Below, piece after piece: positions 25,614-33,263 of a stretch of DNA of 64,000 nucleotides. A program made the position numbers and the translations under genes. The stretch comes from Prevotella sp. UBA2725. Its GTDB lineage: Bacteria > Bacteroidota > Bacteroidia > Bacteroidales > Bacteroidaceae. Below the pieces are notes generated by a model. The model saw only the letters and a program-made list of their open reading frames with translations. It had not been told where the DNA came from and did not search any database. Position 1 is the stretch's first letter; each line of letters starts with the position of its first letter. The DNA lies in NCBI GenBank assembly GCA_002353825.1, contig DEKJ01000043.1, positions 33,479 through 97,478 on the forward strand, read 5' to 3'.

Positions 25614-26513
25614 TTAGCGTCTGCCGCCACCGAAGTGACCGCCACCACCTCCGAAGCTGCCACCTGAGTGACCACCTCCGAAGCTACCACCGCCACCTGA
25701 GAAGCCACCGGTGCTGCCACCAGAGAAGCCACCCATAGAACGGGCGCCAAACGTATTGTTGTTATACGTACGAGTGGGCTCTACCGTTCTCGAACCGAAT
25801 GAACGGTTGCCGGCACTACGGGAAGTGTAACTGCCAAACGAGCGATTGCCCGAGGTACCACCGCTATAGTTGCCATAGGTTCTGCCGGAATTCCATGTGC
25901 GCGAACCTGTAACGCCACCGGAGTTCATGCCACCGCGGTGAGCGACATAGCCGCCACCCCAGTAAGGATAATTCCAGCCATACCATCCGTATCTGTAAGG
26001 CCTGCCCCAGCCGTAGTAGCCGTAATACCAGGGATCATACCAACCGGCATAGCCATAATACCAGGGATCGTACCAGCCACCGTACCAGCTGCCATAGTAC
26101 CAGGGACTGTACCAGCCATAAGGACCATAGTAGTCGTAGAACCACGGATCATAGAAACCGTCCCAACGAGCCATACGACGGGTGTACGTGTAGTCGTCAT
26201 CGTTGCTGAACTTGGCACTGCCCGGATAGACATAAGCCGTATCCGTATAGGCTTTGCCATCATAGCCATAGCCCGGCTGGAAGGTGATGATGTCGTTGCC
26301 TAAAGAATCAGAGCCAATCTTCTGATAGTAACTGTTCAGTTTGCCATAGCGATTGTATTCGTCGACATCACGTTTGCTTCCCGAATAATAAGCAGGCTTC
26401 TCTGATTTAGGAGCTTGGTCTTCCTTACTTGGAGTGAAGTAAACGTCGTCCTGCGCCATCGATGCCAGCGGCATCGAACCCGCGAGAACTAATAGCATCA
26501 ATAACTTTTTCAT
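25614..26513 (-). CDS. Secreted Tyr/Trp/Gly-rich low-complexity protein
   Basis: 299 residues; I do not recognise a catalytic domain. A signal peptide (about 1-20, ending SMAQ) is followed by a charged region (20-110), then a segment (about 115-190) extremely rich in Tyr, Trp, Gly, Pro and Asp with the near-exact internal repeat GWYDPWYYGY occurring twice, and a C-terminal tail of Gly/Ser/Arg with repeated FGGG and GGS units ending GGHFGGGRR. Similar compositions are seen in structural or adhesive surface proteins and in some stress-related envelope proteins. It has its own promoter box. Function unknown. Confidence 0.75.
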   Translation of the reverse strand: MKKLLMLLVLAGSMPLASMAQDDVYFTPSKEDQAPKSEKPAYYSGSKRDVDEYNRYGKLNSYYQKIGSDSLGNDIITFQPGYGYDGKAYTDTAYVYPGSAKFSNDDDYTYTRRMARWDGFYDPWFYDYYGPYGWYSPWYYGSWYGGWYDPWYYGYAGWYDPWYYGYYGWGRPYRYGWYGWNYPYWGGGYVAHRGGMNSGGVTGSRTWNSGRTYGNYSGGTSGNRSFGSYTSRSAGNRSFGSRTVEPTRTYNNNTFGARSMGGFSGGSTGGFSGGGGSFGGGHSGGSFGGGGGHFGGGRR

Positions 26514-26554
26514 ATCTTTACTCTTTAATGTTTATATTCTATTATTTTACGGTA

Positions 26555-26562
26555 CAAAATTA
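26555..26562 (-). promoter_or_regulatory. -7 box of Tyr/Trp/Gly-rich protein gene
   Basis: The complement reads TAATTTTG, an exact TAnnTTTG match, 41 bases before the ATG at 26513. No ideal -33 element was found. Confidence 0.5.
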
Positions 26563-26627
26563 GTGCCTATTCTTTTGCAAATTTACGGAAAAACCCTAAC
26601 TGTTGGTAGGATTTCCCCTATTTTTTT

Positions 26628-26635
26628 TAATTTTG
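26628..26635 (+). promoter_or_regulatory. -7 box of prmA
   Basis: TAATTTTG, exact match, with GTTG at 26602-26605 as a possible -33 element at 22 bases. The leader to the prmA ATG is about 55 bases. Confidence 0.55.
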
Positions 26636-26693
26636 CACTGATATTTATATTACGTTTTCAATTATTACGCATTTATTTAATCGATTAACGGTT

Positions 26694-27602
26694 ATGGAAT
26701 ACTTGGAGGTAACATTTCGTGTCACATGTCCTGACAACCTTTTGCAGACAGCACGTGACCTTTTGGCAGACGCTGCGGCTGAGGCTGGCTTTGAGTCGTT
26801 TGAGGATACAGAGCATGGATTGAAGGGATATGTTCAGAAATCGCTCTTCGATAAAGAGGTCCTTGACCAGCAGATTGCCGACTTTCCCTTGCAAGATGCG
26901 GTTATCGACTATTCGGTTGAGGAAGCTGAGAATAAAGACTGGAACAAGACGTGGGAAGACAATGGATTTGATCCGATCGACATTGATGGGAAGATGCTGA
27001 TTGTTGACGCAAACACCTCTCATCCGGAGACATATACAGACCATCATCACCCAACACCTACCACCCAACACTTAATCCAAATCGATGCCAAGCTCGCTTT
27101 TGGTACGGGTACGCATGAAACTACACAGATGATCGTCTCTACCCTGTTGTTAATGGCAGATGCCAATGGTGGCACATTAGCTGATAAGCGTGTGCTCGAT
27201 TGTGGTTGTGGCACGGGAATTCTTGGAATCGCTGCCTCCAAATTGGGAGCCAAGGAAGTTGTGGGTTACGACATCGACGAATGGAGTGTAAAGAACACGA
27301 TGCACAATTCAGAAATCAATGGGGTGAAGAATGTCCAGGCTCTGCTTGGCGATGCTTCGATTATCAAAACTATTGATGGAACATTTGACATTGTGCTTGC
27401 CAATATCAACCGCAATATCTTACTGAATGACATGGAGGCAATGCGAAGCAAGATGGCTGATGGTGCGATATTCATCATCAGTGGATTTTATGAGGAAGAC
27501 ATTCCGCTTCTTGTTGACAAGGTGTCATCCTTAGGGCTTCATCTCAAGGAACAAAAAGGGAAAGGCAATTGGCGGTGCCTTGTGTTTGATTTGCGTGATT
27601 AA
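26694..27602 (+). CDS. prmA: Ribosomal protein L11 methyltransferase
   Basis: 302 residues. PrmA trimethylates ribosomal protein L11 using SAM. The N-terminal ferredoxin-like substrate domain (about 1-75) and the linker motif KDWNKTWEDNGFDPI lead to a Rossmann domain with FGTGTHETT, LDCGCGTGILGIAASKLGAKEVVGYDID and the NPPY-like LANINRN motif. Between the linker and FGTGTHETT the protein has a His/Pro/Thr-rich segment (about residues 108-126) that seems some ten residues longer than in relatives I can recall. Its DNA is a CA/CC-rich stretch unlike the rest of the gene. The family call is secure. Confidence 0.93.
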   Translation: MEYLEVTFRVTCPDNLLQTARDLLADAAAEAGFESFEDTEHGLKGYVQKSLFDKEVLDQQIADFPLQDAVIDYSVEEAENKDWNKTWEDNGFDPIDIDGKMLIVDANTSHPETYTDHHHPTPTTQHLIQIDAKLAFGTGTHETTQMIVSTLLLMADANGGTLADKRVLDCGCGTGILGIAASKLGAKEVVGYDIDEWSVKNTMHNSEINGVKNVQALLGDASIIKTIDGTFDIVLANINRNILLNDMEAMRSKMADGAIFIISGFYEEDIPLLVDKVSSLGLHLKEQKGKGNWRCLVFDLRD

Positions 27603-27616
27603 CTGTGTTTGGGGCA

Positions 27617-27907
27617 GTGCCCCGGAGAGGCACAATCTTCCATAACCCCAGACTAAAGGAGCGATAGCGACTGCAGTCTGTGGGATTTTAGACTGTGCTC
27701 GGATACCTGACCTCCAGCCTCGGAGAGGCTGAATGCGCCTTGGCGCGCTATGATGGTTTGATACGACACATTAACCATTGCGCACTATCGTGCAGTCTGC
27801 CTCTCCGAGGCAGGAAATCAGTCAAACACGCTCTCACAACAGACCCCAGTCTGCGTCGCTGCGCTCCTTAGACTGGGGTTATCAAAAATTCAGTCTCTCC
27901 GAGACTG
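27617..27907 (+). mobile_element. Foldback MITE-like element, copy C (diverged)
   Basis: Bounds are set by the outermost hairpins, since terminal GGTTC repeats are not recognisable. It keeps the same order of hairpins as copy A: GTGCCCCGGAGAGGCAC at 27617-27633, the AACCCCAGACT arm, CAGCCTCGGAGAGGCTG, GCGCCTTGGCGCGC, CTGCCTCTCCGAGGCAG, CCCCAGTCT...AGACTGGGG at 27844-27878 and CAGTCTCTCCGAGACTG at 27891-27907. Several arms carry paired changes that keep the stem (for example AGTCT with AGACT), which suggests that pairing matters or that gene conversion occurred. It begins about 15 bases after the prmA stop. Confidence 0.7.
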
Positions 27908-27974
27908 TAAACATCAAAAAGAAAGAGCAAATGTCAACCGTACAGGTCGAAATATCTTGTTTTTAGTTACCCTG

Positions 27975-28009
27975 CTGTGGGTGGCCGGTACCAGACCGGC
28001 CACCCACAG
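27975..28009 (+). repeat. GGTGGCC palindrome at the trmO 3' end
   Basis: A perfect 14-bp stem CTGTGGGTGGCCGG / CCGGCCACCCACAG with a 7-base loop, 12 bases from the trmO stop. There is no T tract on either side, so it is not a standard terminator, though it could stall polymerase or protect RNA ends. Confidence 0.7.
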
Positions 28010-28021
28010 GCACCCCTTGCC

Positions 28022-28687
28022 CTATGGTAGGACCGTCAATGTATCTCCTTCAACCTTGAAATGTATGTCTCTTCCCGCGAATGGCATGCCATAGATGCGG
28101 TTGGGGTCATGTTGATAATGAGGCCGTGGGTCAAGTTCCAACACTTTTCGCAAGGCTTCGGTCTGCTGTTCGCCTAATGTCTGGACAAGGCTGTCAGGGA
28201 TGATGACCTGCAGGCGCTTGATAGGATGCTGGTCTACAAACCCCGACTTCGCTCCTTCATGGCAATCGGCATAGGTAACATAGGGCTTGATGTCAAAGAT
28301 CGGGGTGCCATCCATCAAGTCGGCTCCAAGGACATGAAGCACAGGTCCTTGGCTTGTCTCCCACTCCACGCTCTTCAGACGTACGGAAGACAGTCCAAGT
28401 GGATTGGGCCTAAACGGAGATCGTGTCGCAAAGACACCGAGACGGGTGTTGCCTCCTAAGAGTGGTGGGCGCACGGTGAGTCCGTTAGCTGCATGCTTGT
28501 TTGCACTGAAGCCCCAGATGAGCCATAGATAATCGAAGCTATCGATACCTCTCAATGCCTCTGCTGAACGATAGGGCTCCGTGAAAACGATGGTGCCTTC
28601 AAGTTCTTTTACAAGCCCACTCTGTTTAGGAATGCCGAACTTAGAAGTGAATGGAGAGTGAAAGATGGCTATGGGTTGGATTTCCAT
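28022..28687 (-). CDS. trmO: tRNA (N6-threonylcarbamoyladenosine-37-N6) methyltransferase, TrmO
   Basis: 221 residues of the YaeB/TsaA beta-barrel family, which methylates t6A37 in tRNA with SAM. Motifs seen are PIAIFHSPFTSKFGIPKQSG at the N terminus, the FDYLWLIWGF strand, GVFATRSPFRPNPLGLSSVRL, the conserved family core, and GADLMDGTPIFDIKPYVTYAD. A C-terminal extension typical of bacterial members follows. It is the last gene of a four-gene minus-strand operon, 12 bases after the PAP2 gene. The link to envelope genes is probably only positional. Confidence 0.92.
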   Translation of the reverse strand: MEIQPIAIFHSPFTSKFGIPKQSGLVKELEGTIVFTEPYRSAEALRGIDSFDYLWLIWGFSANKHAANGLTVRPPLLGGNTRLGVFATRSPFRPNPLGLSSVRLKSVEWETSQGPVLHVLGADLMDGTPIFDIKPYVTYADCHEGAKSGFVDQHPIKRLQVIIPDSLVQTLGEQQTEALRKVLELDPRPHYQHDPNRIYGMPFAGRDIHFKVEGDTLTVLP

Positions 28688-28699
28688 GTAAATTGTTTG

Positions 28700-29404
28700 T
28701 CAGAATGAGAATCGTGTGAAGATAGCAAGGATGAGCATGACTGCCGTCTCAATATTAAAAACTAAGGCAGGCGTATAGAGCTTCGGTGAGTCATCTTTGG
28801 GCCTCAAAGATTGTGCTGATTGCCGGAGCATGAGCTGGAAGACATAATACACAACGCTCGCTAACAAAAATCCTAAGACCATGCCACAAAGTACATCGCC
28901 AAAATAATGCACACCGAGATAAACGCGTGACCAGCACATCAGGAAAGCCCATGCCGCAAGATTAAAGTTGAGAACGCGTCTCCTGAAGACATAAGCCACG
29001 AAGAAGAAAGCGCTCCAGCAGTTAGCCGAATGGGCAGAGGGAAAGCCATGGCGTCCGCCTCGATAACCATCGACAATATGTATCATCGGAGAGATGGGAT
29101 TCGCTAAATTGGCGGGTCGTAGACGGTCAAACAATGGTCGGAGCACAGCAGAGGCCGTCTGATCGCACAGCGTAATGAGCAGGACGGCGAACAGTATGCA
29201 GTATATCACGGCTCTCCGCGGAAAGTTGCGGAACATGATGACAAGGAGGCTCACGTAGAGAGGTATCCAGATGAACTTGCCTGAATACATCATCATGAAG
29301 TTGTCAAGATAGCCACAATGGAGACCATTAATGGCTAATGTAATGTTCGTGTCCCACTGAATGAGCGTCTGCAGCAGGGACGAAAGCAATATACTTACAT
29401 ACAT
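28700..29404 (-). CDS. Membrane PAP2-family phosphatase
   Basis: 234 residues with about six membrane segments. The three phosphatase signatures are present: LFDRLRPAN near residue 95, PSAHSANCW near 122, and SRVYLGVHYFGDVLCG near 160. Such enzymes remove phosphate from lipid phosphates such as undecaprenyl pyrophosphate or lipid A. It sits between an LTA-synthase-like sulfatase gene and trmO with 14- and 12-base gaps, so an envelope lipid role is likely (inference). The exact lipid is unknown. Confidence 0.88.
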   Translation of the reverse strand: MYVSILLSSLLQTLIQWDTNITLAINGLHCGYLDNFMMMYSGKFIWIPLYVSLLVIMFRNFPRRAVIYCILFAVLLITLCDQTASAVLRPLFDRLRPANLANPISPMIHIVDGYRGGRHGFPSAHSANCWSAFFFVAYVFRRRVLNFNLAAWAFLMCWSRVYLGVHYFGDVLCGMVLGFLLASVVYYVFQLMLRQSAQSLRPKDDSPKLYTPALVFNIETAVMLILAIFTRFSF

Positions 29405-29418
29405 TCCTTTCTCTGTTT

Positions 29419-31251
29419 TTACCTTTTTGCAATATCGTCAAACAACACCTGTAGCAGGGCTTGGCCCGCTTTCAGATTATGTCCTTTCTTTCCTTTATCG
29501 TAAACTGTTTTCTTCAGTTGATTGTCATAGAGAAGAACATCGTCTTCCGTTATCATCCCAATGCCGTCATTCGGAAGGAAGAAGGCAAAATGATTGACAG
29601 ATGGATTGAACATGTCCTTACTGAAAATCAAATCTTTATGCTCGATACCCAACTGTGAGAGCAGTGTAGCAGCAATGTCTTGTTGCGAACCGAGGGTGTT
29701 AATGACCATCGGTTGGCGAATAGTTCCACCCGTCCATATCAATGGGATATGATATCTCCAAGGCTTGAAGTTATCAGCATGCTCAGGCCATGCACCGAGA
29801 TGATCTGGCACCAGGATGACAAGGCTGTTGTTCCATTGTCTACTCTTACGGAGGGTATTGATGAATCCGCCCACGCAACTGTCTGAGTAAGCAAAGGCAT
29901 TAAGAATCTTGTCCTTGAGATGATGATAAGGCACATCGAATGGCTCATGCGAACTGGAGGTCTGAATGACTGTCAGTTGTGGCTTGCCATTGACGGGCCG
30001 TGCCAAGATGTCTTTCTCCGCACGTCTGAATAGCAGGTGATCGGGTACACCCCATTTACTCAGGCGTTCACTCACAGGGAAGTCTACATCTTCCGTGATA
30101 TGCCGGAATCCTTGGTTGACAAGGAACGAGCGCATATTCGTGAAGTCAGCATCGCCTCCATAATAATAGGATGATACATATCCAGCTTTTTCAAGATGAG
30201 CTGCGATAGAAGGCATGTTGGATGTCTTCTTCGGGTATTTCATCAGGCTTACGGTTGCCGGAGCAGGATAGCCCAAGAGTACCGATACCAATCCGCGGTC
30301 GGTACGGTAACTGTTGGCATAGAAGTGTGAGAAATAAACACTTTCATGTTTCAACCGATCAAGATTTGGCGTCACACCAGGCACATTGGTCACAGTATCG
30401 GAGAAGCTCTCCATGACGATGATGAAGATATTCGGACGTTTCACTCCCGGTCTCAAGACAAAACATATACTGTCGGTGGTAGGCTTATTGTAAAGTTCAT
30501 GATAGAACCTATGAGCTTCCTTATCATCCATGAACCGGTATTGTGAGGCAAAATCTTCACTGTGACTCACGCTTTCCATGAAGGAGAACAGCGGGTTGAC
30601 AGCTGCATGGTTCAGTTCCTGTACAGAAGAAAAGTATGCTTCACCGGTGTTCATGGTAGAAACCGTTACACCTCCACGAATAGGGAGAAACAACAGGGCT
30701 GTGAGGATAAGCATCGGCATCCATTGCCAATTATTCGTCTTCAAAAGGAACACATCCCCACCCCACTTGCGCCAAAGAAGATGGAAAAGCAGAAGGATGA
30801 AAGCCATGACAGCAGCGATGCTGACAATGCCTAATAAGCCTTGCCACCACTCAACGCTTGCCATAGCAGCTGAGGGTGAGGAGAATAGGAAGAAGATAGG
30901 TGTCGAATCGAGTGGAAAGCCCCAATAGCCATAGAGAGCAATGTTAGCTACGAAAGAGAGTGCAACGACTGTTGCGCCTATCAGCGTCCACCCACCAACA
31001 ATAGCCATTAGAATGCGGCTTGAACTTGTATTGTGAAGTGTTTTGAAAGGCAGACAACTAATAACGAGAATCAATGCAGGAATTGTCGACAGATAACCTG
31101 CCATGGAGAAGTCGAGGGGCAATCCATGACGGATGACTTCGAAAACATGCGAGAAGCCACCATAGATAGATAAGAATATCGGCTTCTGCAAGACAAATAT
31201 TAGTGTCCACATCAGAAATGTGGACACCAATAGAATTATTTTCTTTTTCAC
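29419..31251 (-). CDS. LTA-synthase-like membrane sulfatase/phosphotransferase
   Basis: 610 residues, starting with GTG. Five membrane segments (about residues 7-200) anchor a large periplasmic alkaline-phosphatase-fold domain. The metal and nucleophile motifs are VMESFS (Glu), SYRTDRG (nucleophile Thr) and VPDHLGAWPEH (Asp-His). In Gram-positives these enzymes polymerise lipoteichoic acid; Bacteroidetes lack it, so here it more likely transfers phosphoglycerol or phosphoethanolamine to an envelope glycan or lipid (inference). It is followed 14 bases on by a PAP2 phosphatase, which could process the lipid product. Confidence 0.88.
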   Translation of the reverse strand: MKKKIILLVSTFLMWTLIFVLQKPIFLSIYGGFSHVFEVIRHGLPLDFSMAGYLSTIPALILVISCLPFKTLHNTSSSRILMAIVGGWTLIGATVVALSFVANIALYGYWGFPLDSTPIFFLFSSPSAAMASVEWWQGLLGIVSIAAVMAFILLLFHLLWRKWGGDVFLLKTNNWQWMPMLILTALLFLPIRGGVTVSTMNTGEAYFSSVQELNHAAVNPLFSFMESVSHSEDFASQYRFMDDKEAHRFYHELYNKPTTDSICFVLRPGVKRPNIFIIVMESFSDTVTNVPGVTPNLDRLKHESVYFSHFYANSYRTDRGLVSVLLGYPAPATVSLMKYPKKTSNMPSIAAHLEKAGYVSSYYYGGDADFTNMRSFLVNQGFRHITEDVDFPVSERLSKWGVPDHLLFRRAEKDILARPVNGKPQLTVIQTSSSHEPFDVPYHHLKDKILNAFAYSDSCVGGFINTLRKSRQWNNSLVILVPDHLGAWPEHADNFKPWRYHIPLIWTGGTIRQPMVINTLGSQQDIAATLLSQLGIEHKDLIFSKDMFNPSVNHFAFFLPNDGIGMITEDDVLLYDNQLKKTVYDKGKKGHNLKAGQALLQVLFDDIAKR

Positions 31252-31274
31252 AGCACGAACGAATCTACAGGTTA

Positions 31275-31928
31275 TTAGTCACTCAGTTCGTCCAAACCGT
31301 TCCATAACTGTGTTTGTCCGTCCTTCGTCAGTTCGAACCAAGGTTCCTCGTCACGCAGAGAAATGTCATCATAGTCGAAAGGCAGTACCACGGTGTCGTG
31401 TCCATCGGGAAGAACAAGTCCCATTTTGCCATCTTTCTCTGCGATGACAGGCATAGAGACGAGGTCATCAACGTAGATGAAAGGTGTACGTAGGAAATCA
31501 TATCGCGCATGGAGCATAATGTTTCCGTCTACATCTTTGATGCCATACTTGCCGTTCTCTTCGAATACTTCATGGAAGCGTACATATTTTTTCTTCATCC
31601 GCTCTTCGTAGAAGCGCATCGTCTGCTCGTCGGCTACCATTTTGACAAAATAGCTGTAAGAGTCACAGTAGTTGGCCATGGCACGGGCTATAAGCATACG
31701 CCAGTCGAGGTCCTCTATGACTTTGCGGTTGAGGTCAATATATTTAGCCATTGCATTCTCTCGCTCAGGGATACTGAGCGATCCGATGCGTTTTTCTATC
31801 TTTTCAAGCATCGACATTGATCCACGCGCCTTGATATAACGGTGGATCTGTCGACCCATTTCTCCGGCAAAGAACTTGTCCACTTGCCTGATCTCTATCT
31901 CATCGCGGAAAATACCTTCTATTGCCAT
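31275..31928 (-). CDS. WG-repeat-like cytoplasmic protein
   Basis: 217 residues; no signal peptide. The N-terminal 120 residues are helical and charged, without a recognised domain. The C-terminal third looks like WG (KWG) beta-repeats: NGKYGIKDVDGNIMLHARYDFL and KDGKMGLVLPDGHDTVVLPFDYDDI, each with the pattern x-G-x-hydrophobic-D-x-x-G-x-hydrophobic...YD. It is the first gene of the operon with the LTA-synthase-like, PAP2 and trmO genes (23-base gap). Function is not known. Confidence 0.7.
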   Translation of the reverse strand: MAIEGIFRDEIEIRQVDKFFAGEMGRQIHRYIKARGSMSMLEKIEKRIGSLSIPERENAMAKYIDLNRKVIEDLDWRMLIARAMANYCDSYSYFVKMVADEQTMRFYEERMKKKYVRFHEVFEENGKYGIKDVDGNIMLHARYDFLRTPFIYVDDLVSMPVIAEKDGKMGLVLPDGHDTVVLPFDYDDISLRDEEPWFELTKDGQTQLWNGLDELSD

Positions 31929-31964
31929 ATTTGTTTCGTTTAACGTTTAATGTGTTCTTTTCTG

Positions 31965-31972
31965 CAAATTTA
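31965..31972 (-). promoter_or_regulatory. -7 box of WG-repeat/LTA-synthase-like operon
   Basis: The complement reads TAAATTTG, an exact TAnnTTTG match, 36 bases before the ATG at 31928. Confidence 0.5.
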
Positions 31973-32011
31973 CTAACAAAGAATGTATTTCCCAAAAAAT
32001 ATATAGAGTTT

Positions 32012-33256
32012 TTATTTCTTCAATATTATTAAACTCCTCTTTTGCAGGTCTCTCTCCCACTCGCTCGTAGCTTTCTTCCAGGCGTCTTCATTGTGGTAGC
32101 CGTTCTCCTCTTTGTCAGAGCAGAAGGAGATAGCGTATGTCAGGTGACCTTGGGGAATCTTGACAACATAACCGTAATCGTATTTAGTATCAGCTCGTTT
32201 TTCGAGATTCGCGGCAGGGATACAGACAGCTAAGCCTACAGTTTGCTTGGTCTGAGTTGTCGTGTCGCCTTTGGCCGGATAATCGGAGCCCCAAGAAGCC
32301 AGTAAGCCTTTAGCATTCGTCCATGACTTGGAACCACGAACGTTGGTGATACCTATATAATAAGGTGTCTTCTTGATATCATTCGTAAGCGTGAAGCCTT
32401 TTGGAACAGATACCTGGACATCAACTTTGCAGTCGCGGTGTCCGGCTATTATCGTATAGCGAGAAGTTACGGTGAATGGTTCTGCATCGGCTGTAGGCCG
32501 CCAGTTCTTATCAACGATCTCTACGATGCTTCTTAACGGCCCTGTGGTGACGATACGTTGAGAGCGGGATTCACAGTCGGTGAATGCCACAGGTTCATTC
32601 CCGTTCCAACCATTGAGCGCACCGAGCCCTACTCCGTCGCCAACCAAGAGAACATCATCGCCGAAACCTTGGGCAAGTTGTTCCTTGTCGGGATAAAACT
32701 CTGATTCTTTGAGTTCTAACTGTCGTTTGTACTTCCCGTAGAGATCCACTGTTTGGCGTGGACTGCAATAGATTCTGAAGGCGGTCAGCTCGCTCTCGAA
32801 GACAACGCCATGCTGATGGATGCTGCGGAAAGGATCGGAGCCTCCCATGACCGTAAACTCTTTCAGGTAGACGTTCTGCTTGTTCTTCTCCTTTATTTTG
32901 CTGTTGGGCAGAATGATGTCGGCGAACGTCCGTTCCTTGTAGCTCCGGGGGTCACCTTTGCGCCAAAGGCTGACCTTCACGGTTTGCCGATCCTTGCCTT
33001 TGATGTCTGTGAGGAAAAATAGATGGTCTGCTCCACCGTCTCCGTCTAAGTCATCCATCTGGCAAGGCACTTCCTTACCATCAATCGTAACCAATGCCGA
33101 CCGGTAACCGTCTATACCTCCAATCTCCACAGGAGCTCCTTGCCATGCTTCTGTGTTAGGGTTGATGACATTATAGGTCTTTACGAGATCTTGTGCTGTT
33201 ACGGGAAAAGCCATGTTGCAGGTAAGCAACATGGCTAAAAGATTCTTATTCATCAT
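32012..33256 (-). CDS. Secreted DUF4861-family protein in galacturonate operon
   Basis: 414 residues with a signal peptide (about 1-21, ending VTAQ). The rest is beta-rich with no classical catalytic motif that I can name; DUF4861 is suggested by the N-terminal WQGAPVEIGGIDGY region, the MDDLDGDGGADHLFFL acidic stretch and the TSRYTIIAGHRDCKVDVQV strand. It is the last gene of the galacturonate operon, 7 bases after uxaA, so a periplasmic step on uronate-containing oligosaccharides is the natural guess. I recall, without checking, that a related protein acts as an oligosaccharide dehydratase in algal ulvan use. Function stays open. Confidence 0.7.
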   Translation of the reverse strand: MMNKNLLAMLLTCNMAFPVTAQDLVKTYNVINPNTEAWQGAPVEIGGIDGYRSALVTIDGKEVPCQMDDLDGDGGADHLFFLTDIKGKDRQTVKVSLWRKGDPRSYKERTFADIILPNSKIKEKNKQNVYLKEFTVMGGSDPFRSIHQHGVVFESELTAFRIYCSPRQTVDLYGKYKRQLELKESEFYPDKEQLAQGFGDDVLLVGDGVGLGALNGWNGNEPVAFTDCESRSQRIVTTGPLRSIVEIVDKNWRPTADAEPFTVTSRYTIIAGHRDCKVDVQVSVPKGFTLTNDIKKTPYYIGITNVRGSKSWTNAKGLLASWGSDYPAKGDTTTQTKQTVGLAVCIPAANLEKRADTKYDYGYVVKIPQGHLTYAISFCSDKEENGYHNEDAWKKATSEWERDLQKRSLIILKK

Positions 33257-33263
33257 ACGTTCT

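Larger units (their letters stand above)
27603..28021 (+). other. Convergent intergenic region with foldback element C and a palindrome
   Basis: 419 bases between prmA and trmO. The first 300 are a diverged copy of the foldback element, followed by a 35-base perfect palindrome at 27975-28009. I see no gene. Confidence 0.7.
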
